Below, in pieces: positions 16,732 to 24,442 of a stretch of 64,000 nt of DNA. Both the position numbers and the translations under genes were made by a program. Under the pieces are notes generated by a model. That model saw only the letters and a list, made by a program, of their open reading frames with translations. It had not been told where the DNA came from and searched no databases. The DNA comes from CAZABC01 sp964483405. GTDB taxonomy: Bacteria; Chloroflexota; Limnocylindria; Limnocylindrales; CSP1-4. Each line of letters starts with the position of its first letter. The stretch's first letter is position 1. The stretch spans positions 1 through 64,000 of the forward strand of contig CAZABC010000013.1 in assembly GCA_964483405.1 (NCBI GenBank). Reading direction: 5' to 3'.

Positions 16732-18147
16732 TCAGCCGCCCCCTGGGCCGCCGAGGCCGGGCTCGGTCATCGCCGTCGGGTCGAGGAGCTCGTTGAGCCG
16801 CTCCTCGTCGATCCCCCGCTCACGGGCGAGCTCGCGGATCGTCCGGCCGGTCTTGAAGGCCTCCTTGGCGAGCTTCGCCGCCTCGTCGTAGCCGATGACC
16901 GGTGCCAGGGCGGTCGCGAGCATCAGGCCCTGCTCGACGAGGGCGGGCCCGCGCTCGGTCGCGGCGAGGCCCTCGACGCACCTGGACGAGAAGTTCGACG
17001 CGGCGGCCGCGAGCAGCTCGATCGACTCGAGGAGGGCGAGGGTGGTGACCGGCATCATGACGTTGAGCTCGAGGAAGCTGCCGGTCTGGCAGAAGGCGAT
17101 CGTCGCGTCGTTGCCGACCACCCGGGCGACGACCATCGTCAGGCTCTCGACGATGACCGGGTTCACCTTGCCGGGCATGATCGACGAGCCCGGCTGCGTC
17201 TCGGGCAGCAGGAGCTCGGCGATCCCCGCTCGCGGGCCCATGCCCATGAGCCGGATGTCCGACGCGATCTTCCAGAGCGAGAGGGCCGTCGAGCGGATCG
17301 CTCCGTGGGCCGCGATCGGCGCGTCGAGCGTGGCCTGGGCGTGGAAGTGGTTCGGCGTCTCGCGGACGTCGAGGCCGGTGAGGGTCGAGAGCCGGGCGCA
17401 GGTCCGGAAGGCGTGCTCGGGGTGGGCGTTGATGCCGGTCCCGACCGCCGTCCCGCCGAGCGGCACGTCGAGCAGCTCCGCCTGGGCCGCCCGGAGGCGC
17501 CGGATGGCCTCCTCGACCTGGCCGGCGTAGCCGCGGAACTCCTGGCCGAGCCGGATCGGCGTCGCGTCCTGGAGATGGGTCCGGCCGGTCTTCACGATCG
17601 GCCAGAACTCGTGCTCCTTGGCGACGAGCGCGGTGTGGAGGCGCTCGAGCGCCGGGAGGAGATCGGTCTCGATCGCCATCGCCGCCGAGAGCTGGAGCGC
17701 GGCCGGGATGACGTCGTTCGAGGACTGGCACTTGTTGACGTCGTCGTTCGGGTGGACCTTGGCCCCGAGCTTCTCGCCGGCGAGGTTCGCGATGACCTCG
17801 TTGGCGTTCATGTTCGTCGACGTGCCCGAGCCGGTCTGGTAGACGTCGATCGGGAAGTCGGCGTCGTAGCCGCCGTCGGCGACGGCCTGGGCGGCCTCCG
17901 CGATGGCCGCCGCCCGCTCCGCGTCGAGGAGGCCGAGCTCGGCGTTCGTCTCGGCGGCGGCCCGCTTGATGAGCGCGAGCGCCTCGAGGAACCGGCGCGG
18001 CATCCGCTGGCCGCTGATCGGGAAGTTGAGGACGGCGCGCTGGGTGGACGCGCCGTACCGGGCGGCGGCCGGGACGGCCATCTCGCCCATGGAATCCCGT
18101 TCGATCCGGGTGGGCTGGGGGGTCGGGTCAGCTTCGATCGTGGACAT
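16732..18147 (-). CDS. fumC: class II fumarate hydratase
   Basis: Hydrates fumarate to L-malate in the TCA cycle. The 471-residue product is full length: GSGTSTNMN at 106-114, the catalytic His in KTGRTHLQDA (His191), the superfamily signature GSSIMPGKVN at 320-329 with mobile-loop Ser321, and the C-terminal small domain (RTIRELARERG near 444). Start MSTIEADP at 18147 is supported by TACGAT 6 bases upstream. It lies 17 bases after the stop of an ECF sigma factor on the same strand, but the -10 box between them suggests its own promoter. Confidence 0.95.
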   Translation of the reverse strand: MSTIEADPTPQPTRIERDSMGEMAVPAAARYGASTQRAVLNFPISGQRMPRRFLEALALIKRAAAETNAELGLLDAERAAAIAEAAQAVADGGYDADFPIDVYQTGSGTSTNMNANEVIANLAGEKLGAKVHPNDDVNKCQSSNDVIPAALQLSAAMAIETDLLPALERLHTALVAKEHEFWPIVKTGRTHLQDATPIRLGQEFRGYAGQVEEAIRRLRAAQAELLDVPLGGTAVGTGINAHPEHAFRTCARLSTLTGLDVRETPNHFHAQATLDAPIAAHGAIRSTALSLWKIASDIRLMGMGPRAGIAELLLPETQPGSSIMPGKVNPVIVESLTMVVARVVGNDATIAFCQTGSFLELNVMMPVTTLALLESIELLAAAASNFSSRCVEGLAATERGPALVEQGLMLATALAPVIGYDEAAKLAKEAFKTGRTIRELARERGIDEERLNELLDPTAMTEPGLGGPGGG

Positions 18148-18153
18148 GCGTCG

Positions 18154-18159
18154 ATCGTA
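18154..18159 (-). promoter_or_regulatory. -10 element (TACGAT) of fumC
   Basis: TACGAT on the minus strand ends 6 bases before ATG 18147, within the 17-base gap after the sigma-factor stop; predicted leaderless fumC transcript. Confidence 0.5.
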
Positions 18160-18164
18160 CTCCG

Positions 18165-18746
18165 CTACCCGGCGGTCGATCGGCAGTCCGCGGGGTCGAG
18201 GCGACCGCGGAGGCGGGCCCGCGCCCGGCACAGCATCGTCCGGGTCGCCAGTTCGGTCCGCCCGATCTCCCGCCCGATCTCGCGGCTGGTGAACCCGCGG
18301 GCGGCAAGGACGAGGCCCGTCCGGGCGTCCGCCGACAGCTCGGCCAGGGCGTCCTCGACCTGGACGTGCCGCTCCTCGAGGATGGCCGCCCGCTCGGGCG
18401 AGTCGGGCGCCCGGCCGTCCTCGACGAGCCGGGGCAGGCCGCGACGGGCGGTCGTCGACCGGCGGCCGCCGCTGATCGCGAGGTTGATGGAGACCCGGAA
18501 GAGCCACGCCCGGGGATCGTCGGGCGCCCGCCCGGCGCGACTCTCGCGCCACAGCCGGAGGTAGGCCTCCTGGACGATGTCGCCGGCGACCTCGGGGTCG
18601 CGGGTCAGCCGGACGAGGAAGCCGGTCAGCTCGCCGCGGTGCGCCGCCCACGCGGATTCGACGAGACGCTCCGCGGACGCCGTCGGCGCCGGCCCGCGGT
18701 CCGGGACGAGACCCGGGCGACGGAGCGGTGCGCTGGCACCCCCCAT
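18165..18746 (-). CDS. ECF-type RNA polymerase sigma factor
   Basis: Redirects RNA polymerase to a specific promoter set. The 193-residue product has region 2 at about 40-105 (ELTGFLVRLTRDPEVAGDIVQEAYLRLW..., DPRAWLFRVSINLA) and region 4 at about 130-185 with the helix-turn-helix around GFTSREIGREIGRTELATRTML. There is no adjacent anti-sigma gene; fumC follows by 17 bases and a flavin reductase lies divergently, so its signal is unknown. The start at ATG 18746 has a GGGGA 8 bases upstream; an internal start near residue 30 is possible because the first 25 residues are low-complexity. Confidence 0.85.
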   Translation of the reverse strand: MGGASAPLRRPGLVPDRGPAPTASAERLVESAWAAHRGELTGFLVRLTRDPEVAGDIVQEAYLRLWRESRAGRAPDDPRAWLFRVSINLAISGGRRSTTARRGLPRLVEDGRAPDSPERAAILEERHVQVEDALAELSADARTGLVLAARGFTSREIGREIGRTELATRTMLCRARARLRGRLDPADCRSTAG

Positions 18747-18864
18747 CGTCGATCCCCAGGGCGAACTGGATCGCCACGATGCTAGGTCCGGGCGATCCGG
18801 CGCGGGCAGGGCCGGAGGGCCCCTTTCCGAGGCCCCGCCCGCGAGGCCCGCTCGCGGGCTCCCG

Positions 18865-18870
18865 TAGACT
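18865..18870 (+). promoter_or_regulatory. -10 element (TAGACT) of flavin reductase
   Basis: TAGACT ends 7 bases before ATG 18878; predicted leaderless. Confidence 0.55.
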
Positions 18871-18877
18871 GCCCGCG

Positions 18878-19405
18878 ATGGAGCCGACGCGCGACACCTT
18901 CCGCAAGGTCATGGGCCACTTCGCGACCGGCGTGACGGTCGTCACCACCCTGGCCGGCGACCGGCCCCACGGGATCACCGTCAACGCCCTGAGCTCGGTC
19001 TCGCTCGACCCGCCGCTCGTGCTCGTCGCACTCGACCGGGGCCGCGCGATCGTCCCGGTCGTCCGGGCCGCCGGTCGGTTCGCCGTCAGCGTCCTCTCCG
19101 AGCGACAGCAGCCGCTCTCGGACTGCTTCGCCGGCGCCGCGGTCGTCCCCGACCGCGACGCGTTCTGCGGCGCGGAGTGGCACCCCGGCGAGACCGGGCT
19201 GCCGCTCCTCGACGGGGCGATCGCGAGCCTCGAGTGCACGGTCACCGACGTCGTCGCCGCCGGCGACCACGACCTCTTCATCGCGAGGGTCGACGCGGTG
19301 GCGACCGACCCCGATCATCCGGCGCCGCTCCTCTACTACCGCCGGCGATACCTCCGGATCGAGCGAGCCACGAGCGCGGCGCCCGTCGGCCGGCCCGAGC
19401 GCTAG
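18878..19405 (+). CDS. flavin reductase-like FMN-binding protein
   Basis: Predicted NAD(P)H:flavin oxidoreductase of the split-barrel family (HpaC/ActVB type), which supplies reduced flavin to a monooxygenase. The 175-residue product starts with FRKVMGHFATGVTVVTT (residues 8-24) and has TVNALSSVSLDPPLVLV near 39-55 (FMN site), FAVSVLSERQQ near 70, and a GDHDLFIARV strand near 130. No partner monooxygenase is adjacent, although two LLM flavoproteins occur at 47-49 kb. The start was fixed by the -10 box; longer in-frame starts lie upstream of it. Confidence 0.9.
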   Translation: MEPTRDTFRKVMGHFATGVTVVTTLAGDRPHGITVNALSSVSLDPPLVLVALDRGRAIVPVVRAAGRFAVSVLSERQQPLSDCFAGAAVVPDRDAFCGAEWHPGETGLPLLDGAIASLECTVTDVVAAGDHDLFIARVDAVATDPDHPAPLLYYRRRYLRIERATSAAPVGRPER

Positions 19406-19417
19406 CCGGTCCACGCG

Positions 19418-20212
19418 ATGCCGCTCGTCGAGGCGAACGGGCTCGCGATCGCCTACGGATCGCGCGGCGACGGCCCGCCGATGGTCCTCCTCCATGGCGC
19501 GACCTCGGTCGGCCGGGAGGACTTCGGACCGCAGCTGGCTCGCTTCGCCGGGTCGCGCCGGCTGCTCACCCCCGACGCCCGGGGGCACGGCGGCACCCGC
19601 TGGGACGCGACCCGTGGCTTCTCGTACGACGCGCTCGTCGACGACCTGGCGGGCTTCCTCGACGCGCTCGGGCTGGCGAAGGTCGATCTCGTCGGGTTCT
19701 CGATGGGCGCCTCGACCGCCCTCGGCTTCGCGAGCCGCGCGCCCGACCGGGTCCGGTCGCTCGTCGTCGTCGGCACGACGACCGGGCGGGAGCCGCGCCT
19801 CTCCGTCGCCCGACGGCTGATGGATCCCGACCGGATCGACCGCGACGAGCCGGACCGGGCGGCCCGCCTCGCCCGGCGGCACGACGCCGGCCAGGGCCCC
19901 GGCGCCTGGCGTCGCCTGCTCCCGGCGATCGTGGCCGCCATCGAGCGCGATCCGCTCATCACGCCGGCGGAGCTCCGACGGATCGCCTGCCCGACGCTCG
20001 TCGTCGTCGGCGACCGCGACCCGTTCGTGCCGGTCGATCACGCCTGGGGGCTGATGCGGCTCGTCCGCGACGGACGCCTGCTCGTCCTGCCGGGCTGCGG
20101 CCACGAGGCGCTCACCCTCCGGCCCGGCCTCGCCAACGAGGCGCTCGACGCGTTCTGGCGGTCGACGGACCCGGTCGCGGACGTGGATACTGGCCGCAGT
20201 CGCCCGAGGTGA
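19418..20212 (+). CDS. alpha/beta hydrolase
   Basis: Serine hydrolase of the 3-oxoadipate enol-lactonase/haloperoxidase-like group, 264 residues. Seen: HGATSV oxyanion segment (26-31), DARGHGGT near 53-60, nucleophile elbow GFSMGAS (93-99, Ser95), a GDRDPFVP acid region near 197 and GCGHEAL catalytic His near 227. The cap domain is short. It follows the flavin reductase by 12 bases and precedes an enoyl-CoA hydratase by 5, which hints at a ring-cleavage or acyl-CoA degradation role, but the substrate is not determined. Confidence 0.85.
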   Translation: MPLVEANGLAIAYGSRGDGPPMVLLHGATSVGREDFGPQLARFAGSRRLLTPDARGHGGTRWDATRGFSYDALVDDLAGFLDALGLAKVDLVGFSMGASTALGFASRAPDRVRSLVVVGTTTGREPRLSVARRLMDPDRIDRDEPDRAARLARRHDAGQGPGAWRRLLPAIVAAIERDPLITPAELRRIACPTLVVVGDRDPFVPVDHAWGLMRLVRDGRLLVLPGCGHEALTLRPGLANEALDAFWRSTDPVADVDTGRSRPR

Positions 20213-20217
20213 GGAAC

Positions 20218-21027
20218 ATGGACGAGCCCGACCGCCTGGTCCGCGTGGAGGTTCCCGTCGACGGGGTCGCCCTCGTCACCCTCGACCGGCCGCGCGCCTT
20301 CAACGCCCTCTCGTTCGCCCTGCTCGGCCAGCTCGCCGACGCGCTCGAGGCGCTCGACGCGGATCCGGCGATCCGCTGCATCGTGATCACCGGCGCGGGC
20401 GCCAGGGCGTTCGCCGCCGGCGCCGACATCAAGGAGCTTGCCGAGCAGACGCCCGCCACGCTGCGCGAGGGTGACGCGTTCGCGCCGTGGACCCGGATCG
20501 ACGCGGTCGGCCTTCCGCTCGTCGCCGCGGTGGCTGGCTATGCCCTCGGCGGCGGCTGCGAGCTGGCGATGGCCTGCGACCTGATCGTCGCCGCCGAGGA
20601 CGCGGTCTTCGGCCAGCCCGAGATCTCGATCGGGATCATGCCCGGCGCCGGCGGCACCCAGCGCCTCACCCGGGCCGTCGGGAAGGCGCGGGCGATGGAG
20701 CTCATCCTGACCGGCCGCCGCTTCGACGCCCGCGAGGCCGAGCGGATGGGCCTCGTCAGCCGTGTCGTGCCGGCCGGCGAGGCCGTCGCCGGCGCCATCG
20801 AGCTGGCGACGACGATCGCCGCCGGGCCACCGCTCGCGGTCCGGGCCGCCAAGCGGGCGATCCGTCGGGCGGCCGAGCTGCCGCTGGCCGCGGGTCTCGC
20901 CGAGGAGCGATCGGCGTTCTTCGACCTGTTCGCGACCGCCGACCAGGCCGAGGGGATGGCGGCCTTCGTCGAGAAGCGCCCCCCACGCTGGACCGGCGGC
21001 CTCCGCCCGGTGGAGGTCCGGTCGTGA
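20218..21027 (+). CDS. enoyl-CoA hydratase/isomerase
   Basis: Crotonase-family enzyme, 269 residues, hydrating 2-enoyl-CoA. The oxyanion hole is in AAGADIKEL (near 67) and GYALGGGCELAMACD (near 104-118), and both catalytic Glu residues of true hydratases are present (GGGCE and QPEISIG). It ends with a basic/proline tail (KRPPRW). A good GAGGTGAGG ribosome site precedes ATG 20218. Probably functions in beta-oxidation together with the thiolase encoded at 27 kb. Confidence 0.92.
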   Translation: MDEPDRLVRVEVPVDGVALVTLDRPRAFNALSFALLGQLADALEALDADPAIRCIVITGAGARAFAAGADIKELAEQTPATLREGDAFAPWTRIDAVGLPLVAAVAGYALGGGCELAMACDLIVAAEDAVFGQPEISIGIMPGAGGTQRLTRAVGKARAMELILTGRRFDAREAERMGLVSRVVPAGEAVAGAIELATTIAAGPPLAVRAAKRAIRRAAELPLAAGLAEERSAFFDLFATADQAEGMAAFVEKRPPRWTGGLRPVEVRS

Positions 21028-21803
21028 GCGGGCCGCGCTGGCCTTCCGACGAGCCCGAGCTCCGCTCCGATGTCGACGGCCCGGCACCGGCCTGGCGCGA
21101 CGCCGCGCCGGACCCGTTCGCGCCGATCGATCCCGACGCGCCGGTCAGCGGTCACGTCCCCGCTCCGGAGCGGCCCCAGGCCGTGGCCGAGGCGCCCGAG
21201 CACGACTGGTCGGCCGCGGCCGGCCGGATCTACCCGCTCCTTCGACCCGCGGGGACCACCGGCATCGTCGTCGAGACGCTCGACCCGGCAGCCCTCGCCG
21301 CCGAGGGCGTCAAGGCGCACGCCCAGCCCCTCGTCGACGAGGGCCCGGCCGACCTCGCGGTCGTCTACGCGATCGGGGCCGGCGGCTTCGACGTCATCGT
21401 CAACGCCGACCACGTCCTGTCGTGGGGAGTCAGCCCCGCCGACGTCCAGGACGCCGCGCTCTACAACCTCGCCACCTGGGCCCGGACGGCGGACTGGACC
21501 GACGAGCGCTCCGACCGCCACCGGCTCATCTCGTCGCAGACCGGCGCCGGCTGGGACGCGGCCCGGATCCTCCTGCCCGACACGATCGCCCACCTCGAGC
21601 GCGAGCTCCGTGGCGAGGGCCGGATCCTCGTCGGGCTGCCGGAGCGCCACCTGCTCATCGCCGGACCGATGGCGCCCGACGACGAGGACTTCGCCGTCCT
21701 GCTCCACGAGTTCGTCGTCGAGCAGAGCGGCAACGCCGACGAGCCGATCGACCGCCGCCTGTTCGAGCTCGTCGACGGGCGGCTCGTCCCGTTCGGCCAG
21801 TAG
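21024..21803 (+). CDS. DUF1444-like protein
   Basis: Unknown function. The 259-residue product starts with a GTG that overlaps the enoyl-CoA hydratase stop (GTGA), indicating translational coupling. After a Pro/Asp-rich N-terminal 55 residues, it has YPLLRPAG (near 72), an AVVYAI-FDVIVNADHVLSWGVSPADVQDAALYNL stretch (near 112-150), and LVGLPERHLLIAGP near 212. The WGVS..D....A..NL pattern is that of DUF1444 (YtpQ) proteins, which have no known biochemical role. The match is by eye. Confidence 0.7.
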   Translation: MSGPRWPSDEPELRSDVDGPAPAWRDAAPDPFAPIDPDAPVSGHVPAPERPQAVAEAPEHDWSAAAGRIYPLLRPAGTTGIVVETLDPAALAAEGVKAHAQPLVDEGPADLAVVYAIGAGGFDVIVNADHVLSWGVSPADVQDAALYNLATWARTADWTDERSDRHRLISSQTGAGWDAARILLPDTIAHLERELRGEGRILVGLPERHLLIAGPMAPDDEDFAVLLHEFVVEQSGNADEPIDRRLFELVDGRLVPFGQ

Positions 21804-21821
21804 GATCGGCGCCGGTCCGGT

Positions 21822-23711
21822 CTAGGGAACGTCGACCGTCGCGACCCCGGTCTGGGCGACGACGAACTTGCCGAGGGCGGTGACGCGGATCGCCTGGACC
21901 CTGACGTACCAGCTGCCGCTGGCGAACCCGTCGATCGTCGCCGTCGCCGACGACTGCGTCTCGTAGGGCACCGCGCCGTCGTGGTCGCCGAGGTAGCTCG
22001 GCGTCGTGGAGGACGACGACCAGACGACCTTGTAGTAGCTGAAGCAGGCAGCCGGCCCACCGTACGGCGTCCAGTCGATCTGGATCGACCCGCCGGCGAC
22101 GCTCGTCACTGGCTCGCCGAGCGCCTTGATCGGCTTCGCCACGGCGGTCCGGAGCGGGCTCGCGGCGATCACCCGATCGTCGGCCGAGAAGGCGAGCGCG
22201 CGGTACCAGTACTTGACCCCGGCCTCACCGCCGGTGTCGGGGGCGTCGGTCGCGGTCCGCTCCTTGGTGAACGTCCCGTCGAGGGCGACGACCGGCTTCG
22301 GCGGTGGGTAGGCCTGCGGCGTCGCGAACTCGCTCGTCGCCCGGACGGCCGTGTAGTGGTGGAAGTCCGCGCCGGCCCAACTCGACCAGTCGAGGACCAC
22401 CCCGCCATGGCAGGAGGTGGCGGCCAGGGTCAGGCTGCCGACCGACGGCGCCGGGGTCGGCGACGGCTTCGGCGTGGGGGTGGGCGACGGCTTCGGCGTG
22501 GGGGTGGGCCTCGGCGTCGGCGACGGCTTCGACGTGGGCACCGGCGACGGCGACGGCGCGGTGGCGGGGCTCGGGTCGGCCGACCCGCTCGGGACCGCGA
22601 TCGGTGAGACGACCGGCGACGGCGATGCGGCCGTCGGCTCCGGGCGCCAGCTCGGCGACGGGACCGGCTCGAGCGCGGTGACCACGCCGGGGTCGAAGCC
22701 CAGGGCGACGTCGCGGGCGGCGTTCGCCCGGATCCACGGGTCGTCGAGGTCGGCCTGGCCGAGCGGACCCGTGGCGACGTCCGGCGCTCCCTCGCCCGAG
22801 CGGATCGTCGCGGCGCGGCCCTCGTCGAGCGTCGCCGCGAGCCCGGCCCCGGTGATCCGGACGGCGTGCTCGATGGCGGCGACCCGGACGACGTCGGCCG
22901 TCCCGGCGACGCTCCGAGTGACGTCGAAGGCCGTCCCGACGGCGGTGAGCGTGACGGGGTTCGTGCGGACCCGATAGGTCGCCCCCGCCGGGACCGCGAC
23001 GCGGTGCCAGGCGCGCCCGGCGACCTGGTCGATGACGACCTCGGCCCGCCCGAGGGTCGCGATCGCGACGGTCGTCCCCGGCCCGAGCCGCGTCTCGCCG
23101 TCGCCGATCGCGAGGGTGGCCCGGCCGTCGACCGCCGTGCGGATCGTGTCGCCGGCCCGGAGGGCCGTCCCGGCCGCCAGCGGTAGCGCCTCCCCGTCGC
23201 GGACCATCGTCGCGGCGGTCGCGGCGGCGGTCGTCGCGTCGATCGGGCCGGGGACGAGCCAGGCCGTCGTCCCCGCGACGAGCGCGACGACGAGGGCGGC
23301 GGCGAGGCCGACCGCCAGGCCGCGCGCGGACGGGAGCCACGATCCGAGTCGCCAGGCCGTGTGCGGGCGGACCGCCCGGGGGGCCGTGGTGCCGGTCGAC
23401 GGGGCGGCGGTGTGCGAGCCGACGGCATAGGCCGGTACGGCGGTGGCCGGCACGGCGCCCGCCGGACCGGCGACCGCGATCGGACCGTACGTCGCGAGCA
23501 GCCGCTCGCGGAGCCCGCCGGCAAAGGCCGGGTCGGGCGCCGGGGTCCGGTCGCGGGCGACCGCACCGGCCGCCGCGAGGGCGCCTCCGATCGCCGCGAG
23601 CTCGACGGCCTCGGCGTCGGCGTGGATGGGCTCGAACGGCACGACGGTGTCGGTGTCGCGGTCGGCCCGCGGCTCTGGGGTGGGCGGCCGTCGCCGGCGA
23701 TCAGGCCGCAT
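21822..23711 (-). CDS. FecR-domain membrane protein with Pro-rich linker and C-terminal beta repeats
   Basis: Likely the regulatory partner of the sigma factor whose gene it overlaps by 11 bases. The 629-residue product has a cytosolic part (1-128) with a PDPAFAGGLRERLL segment like anti-sigma N-termini, one membrane helix at about 130-153, a FecR-type beta domain (about 165-310; AGDTIRTAVDGRATLAIGDG and VTLTAVGTAFDV), a Ser/Pro/Thr/Lys linker (about 350-430), and two C-terminal beta modules (VVLDWSSWAGADFHHYTAVR and IQIDWTPYGG...YYKVVW). The same module occurs twice in the protein at 24443-25579. It may sense or bind something at the cell surface. ATG 23711 was picked by frame and overlap. 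Confidence 0.75.
   Translation of the reverse strand: MRPDRRRRPPTPEPRADRDTDTVVPFEPIHADAEAVELAAIGGALAAAGAVARDRTPAPDPAFAGGLRERLLATYGPIAVAGPAGAVPATAVPAYAVGSHTAAPSTGTTAPRAVRPHTAWRLGSWLPSARGLAVGLAAALVVALVAGTTAWLVPGPIDATTAAATAATMVRDGEALPLAAGTALRAGDTIRTAVDGRATLAIGDGETRLGPGTTVAIATLGRAEVVIDQVAGRAWHRVAVPAGATYRVRTNPVTLTAVGTAFDVTRSVAGTADVVRVAAIEHAVRITGAGLAATLDEGRAATIRSGEGAPDVATGPLGQADLDDPWIRANAARDVALGFDPGVVTALEPVPSPSWRPEPTAASPSPVVSPIAVPSGSADPSPATAPSPSPVPTSKPSPTPRPTPTPKPSPTPTPKPSPTPAPSVGSLTLAATSCHGGVVLDWSSWAGADFHHYTAVRATSEFATPQAYPPPKPVVALDGTFTKERTATDAPDTGGEAGVKYWYRALAFSADDRVIAASPLRTAVAKPIKALGEPVTSVAGGSIQIDWTPYGGPAACFSYYKVVWSSSSTTPSYLGDHDGAVPYETQSSATATIDGFASGSWYVRVQAIRVTALGKFVVAQTGVATVDVP
22459..22506 (-). 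repeat. 24-bp tandem duplication in the Pro-rich linker of the FecR-type gene
   Basis: GGCGACGGCTTCGGCGTGGGGGTG (plus-strand reading) occurs at 22459-22482 and 22483-22506, with a degenerate third copy after. In frame; encodes TPTPKPSP units. Confidence 0.8.
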
Positions 23712-24309
23712 CGATCGCCGCCTTCTCGATGGCGCCGCGGATCGCCCGCAGCGCCCGGTGGGTCCGGACCGCGAGGGCGCCCGGCGAGCAGCCGAGCATC
23801 GCGCACAGCTGCTCGGTGTCGAGGTCGTCGAGGAACCGCAGGACGAGGACCCGGCGGTGCGCCTCGGGCAGCCCGAGCATCGCCCGACGGAGCTCGTCGC
23901 GGTCGAGCGCCGTCGCGAACGCGGCCAGCGCGCGCTCGTCGCCGGCCTCCGGCCGGGCCGCCGCGCTGTCGCCGTCATCCCGACCGGTGACGCCGGCCTC
24001 GAGGGGGAGCCACCGGCCGCGCTGCCGGACGTGGTCGACGACGAGGTTCGCCGCGACGCGGTAGAGCCAGCCGCCGAACGACGCGTTCCGGTGGCCGTCG
24101 CTCCGGACGGCGACGAGGGCCCGTTCGAACGTCTGGGCGGTCAGGTCCTCGGTCACGGCCGGGTCCCTGAGCCGCCGCCGGATGAAGCCGTGGATCCGGG
24201 GCAGGTAGAAGTCGTAGAGCTCGGCGAACGCGGACGCGTCGGAGCGGGACCGGGCCACGAGGGCCCGCTCCCGCTCGACGTCCATCCTGGTGCCGGCATC
24301 GGTCGCCAT
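23701..24309 (-). CDS. ECF-type RNA polymerase sigma factor
   Basis: The 202-residue product has region 2 at about 15-85 (DASAFAELYDFYLPRIHGFI, VTEDLTAQTFERAL, FGGWLYRVAANLVVDHVR) and region 4 at about 133-195 (LPEAHRRVLVLRFLDDLDTEQLCAMLGCSPGALAVRTHRALRAI). The last 11 bases overlap the start of the FecR-type gene, a common sigma/anti-sigma arrangement. ATG 24309 was chosen because a TAGCCT box lies 10 bases upstream; ATG at residue 9 (MDVERE) is the alternative. Probably controls the surface proteins encoded next to it. Confidence 0.88.
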   Translation of the reverse strand: MATDAGTRMDVERERALVARSRSDASAFAELYDFYLPRIHGFIRRRLRDPAVTEDLTAQTFERALVAVRSDGHRNASFGGWLYRVAANLVVDHVRQRGRWLPLEAGVTGRDDGDSAAARPEAGDERALAAFATALDRDELRRAMLGLPEAHRRVLVLRFLDDLDTEQLCAMLGCSPGALAVRTHRALRAIRGAIEKAAIDAA

Positions 24310-24319
24310 CGCCGATCCG

Positions 24320-24325
24320 AGGCTA
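24320..24325 (-). promoter_or_regulatory. -10-like element (TAGCCT) of sigma factor gene
   Basis: TAGCCT on the minus strand ends 10 bases before ATG 24309. Confidence 0.4.
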
Positions 24326-24442
24326 CGGAGCGCCCGCCGGCCGGACCATCCGCCGTCGGTACCGTCGCGGCCGGTACCGCCGGTCCGGGCCGACGGGTCC
24401 GCGCGGCCATCGCGTGCGCTCCATGCCTCGCGGTCCGGCCCG

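Noticed and set aside
15235..18564. A reading frame of more than 1,100 codons on the plus strand across the LolA-like, fumarase and intergenic regions
   Set aside because: It is antisense to fumC and others, rich in Arg/Gly/Asp with no domain; long antisense frames are expected when third positions are nearly all G or C.
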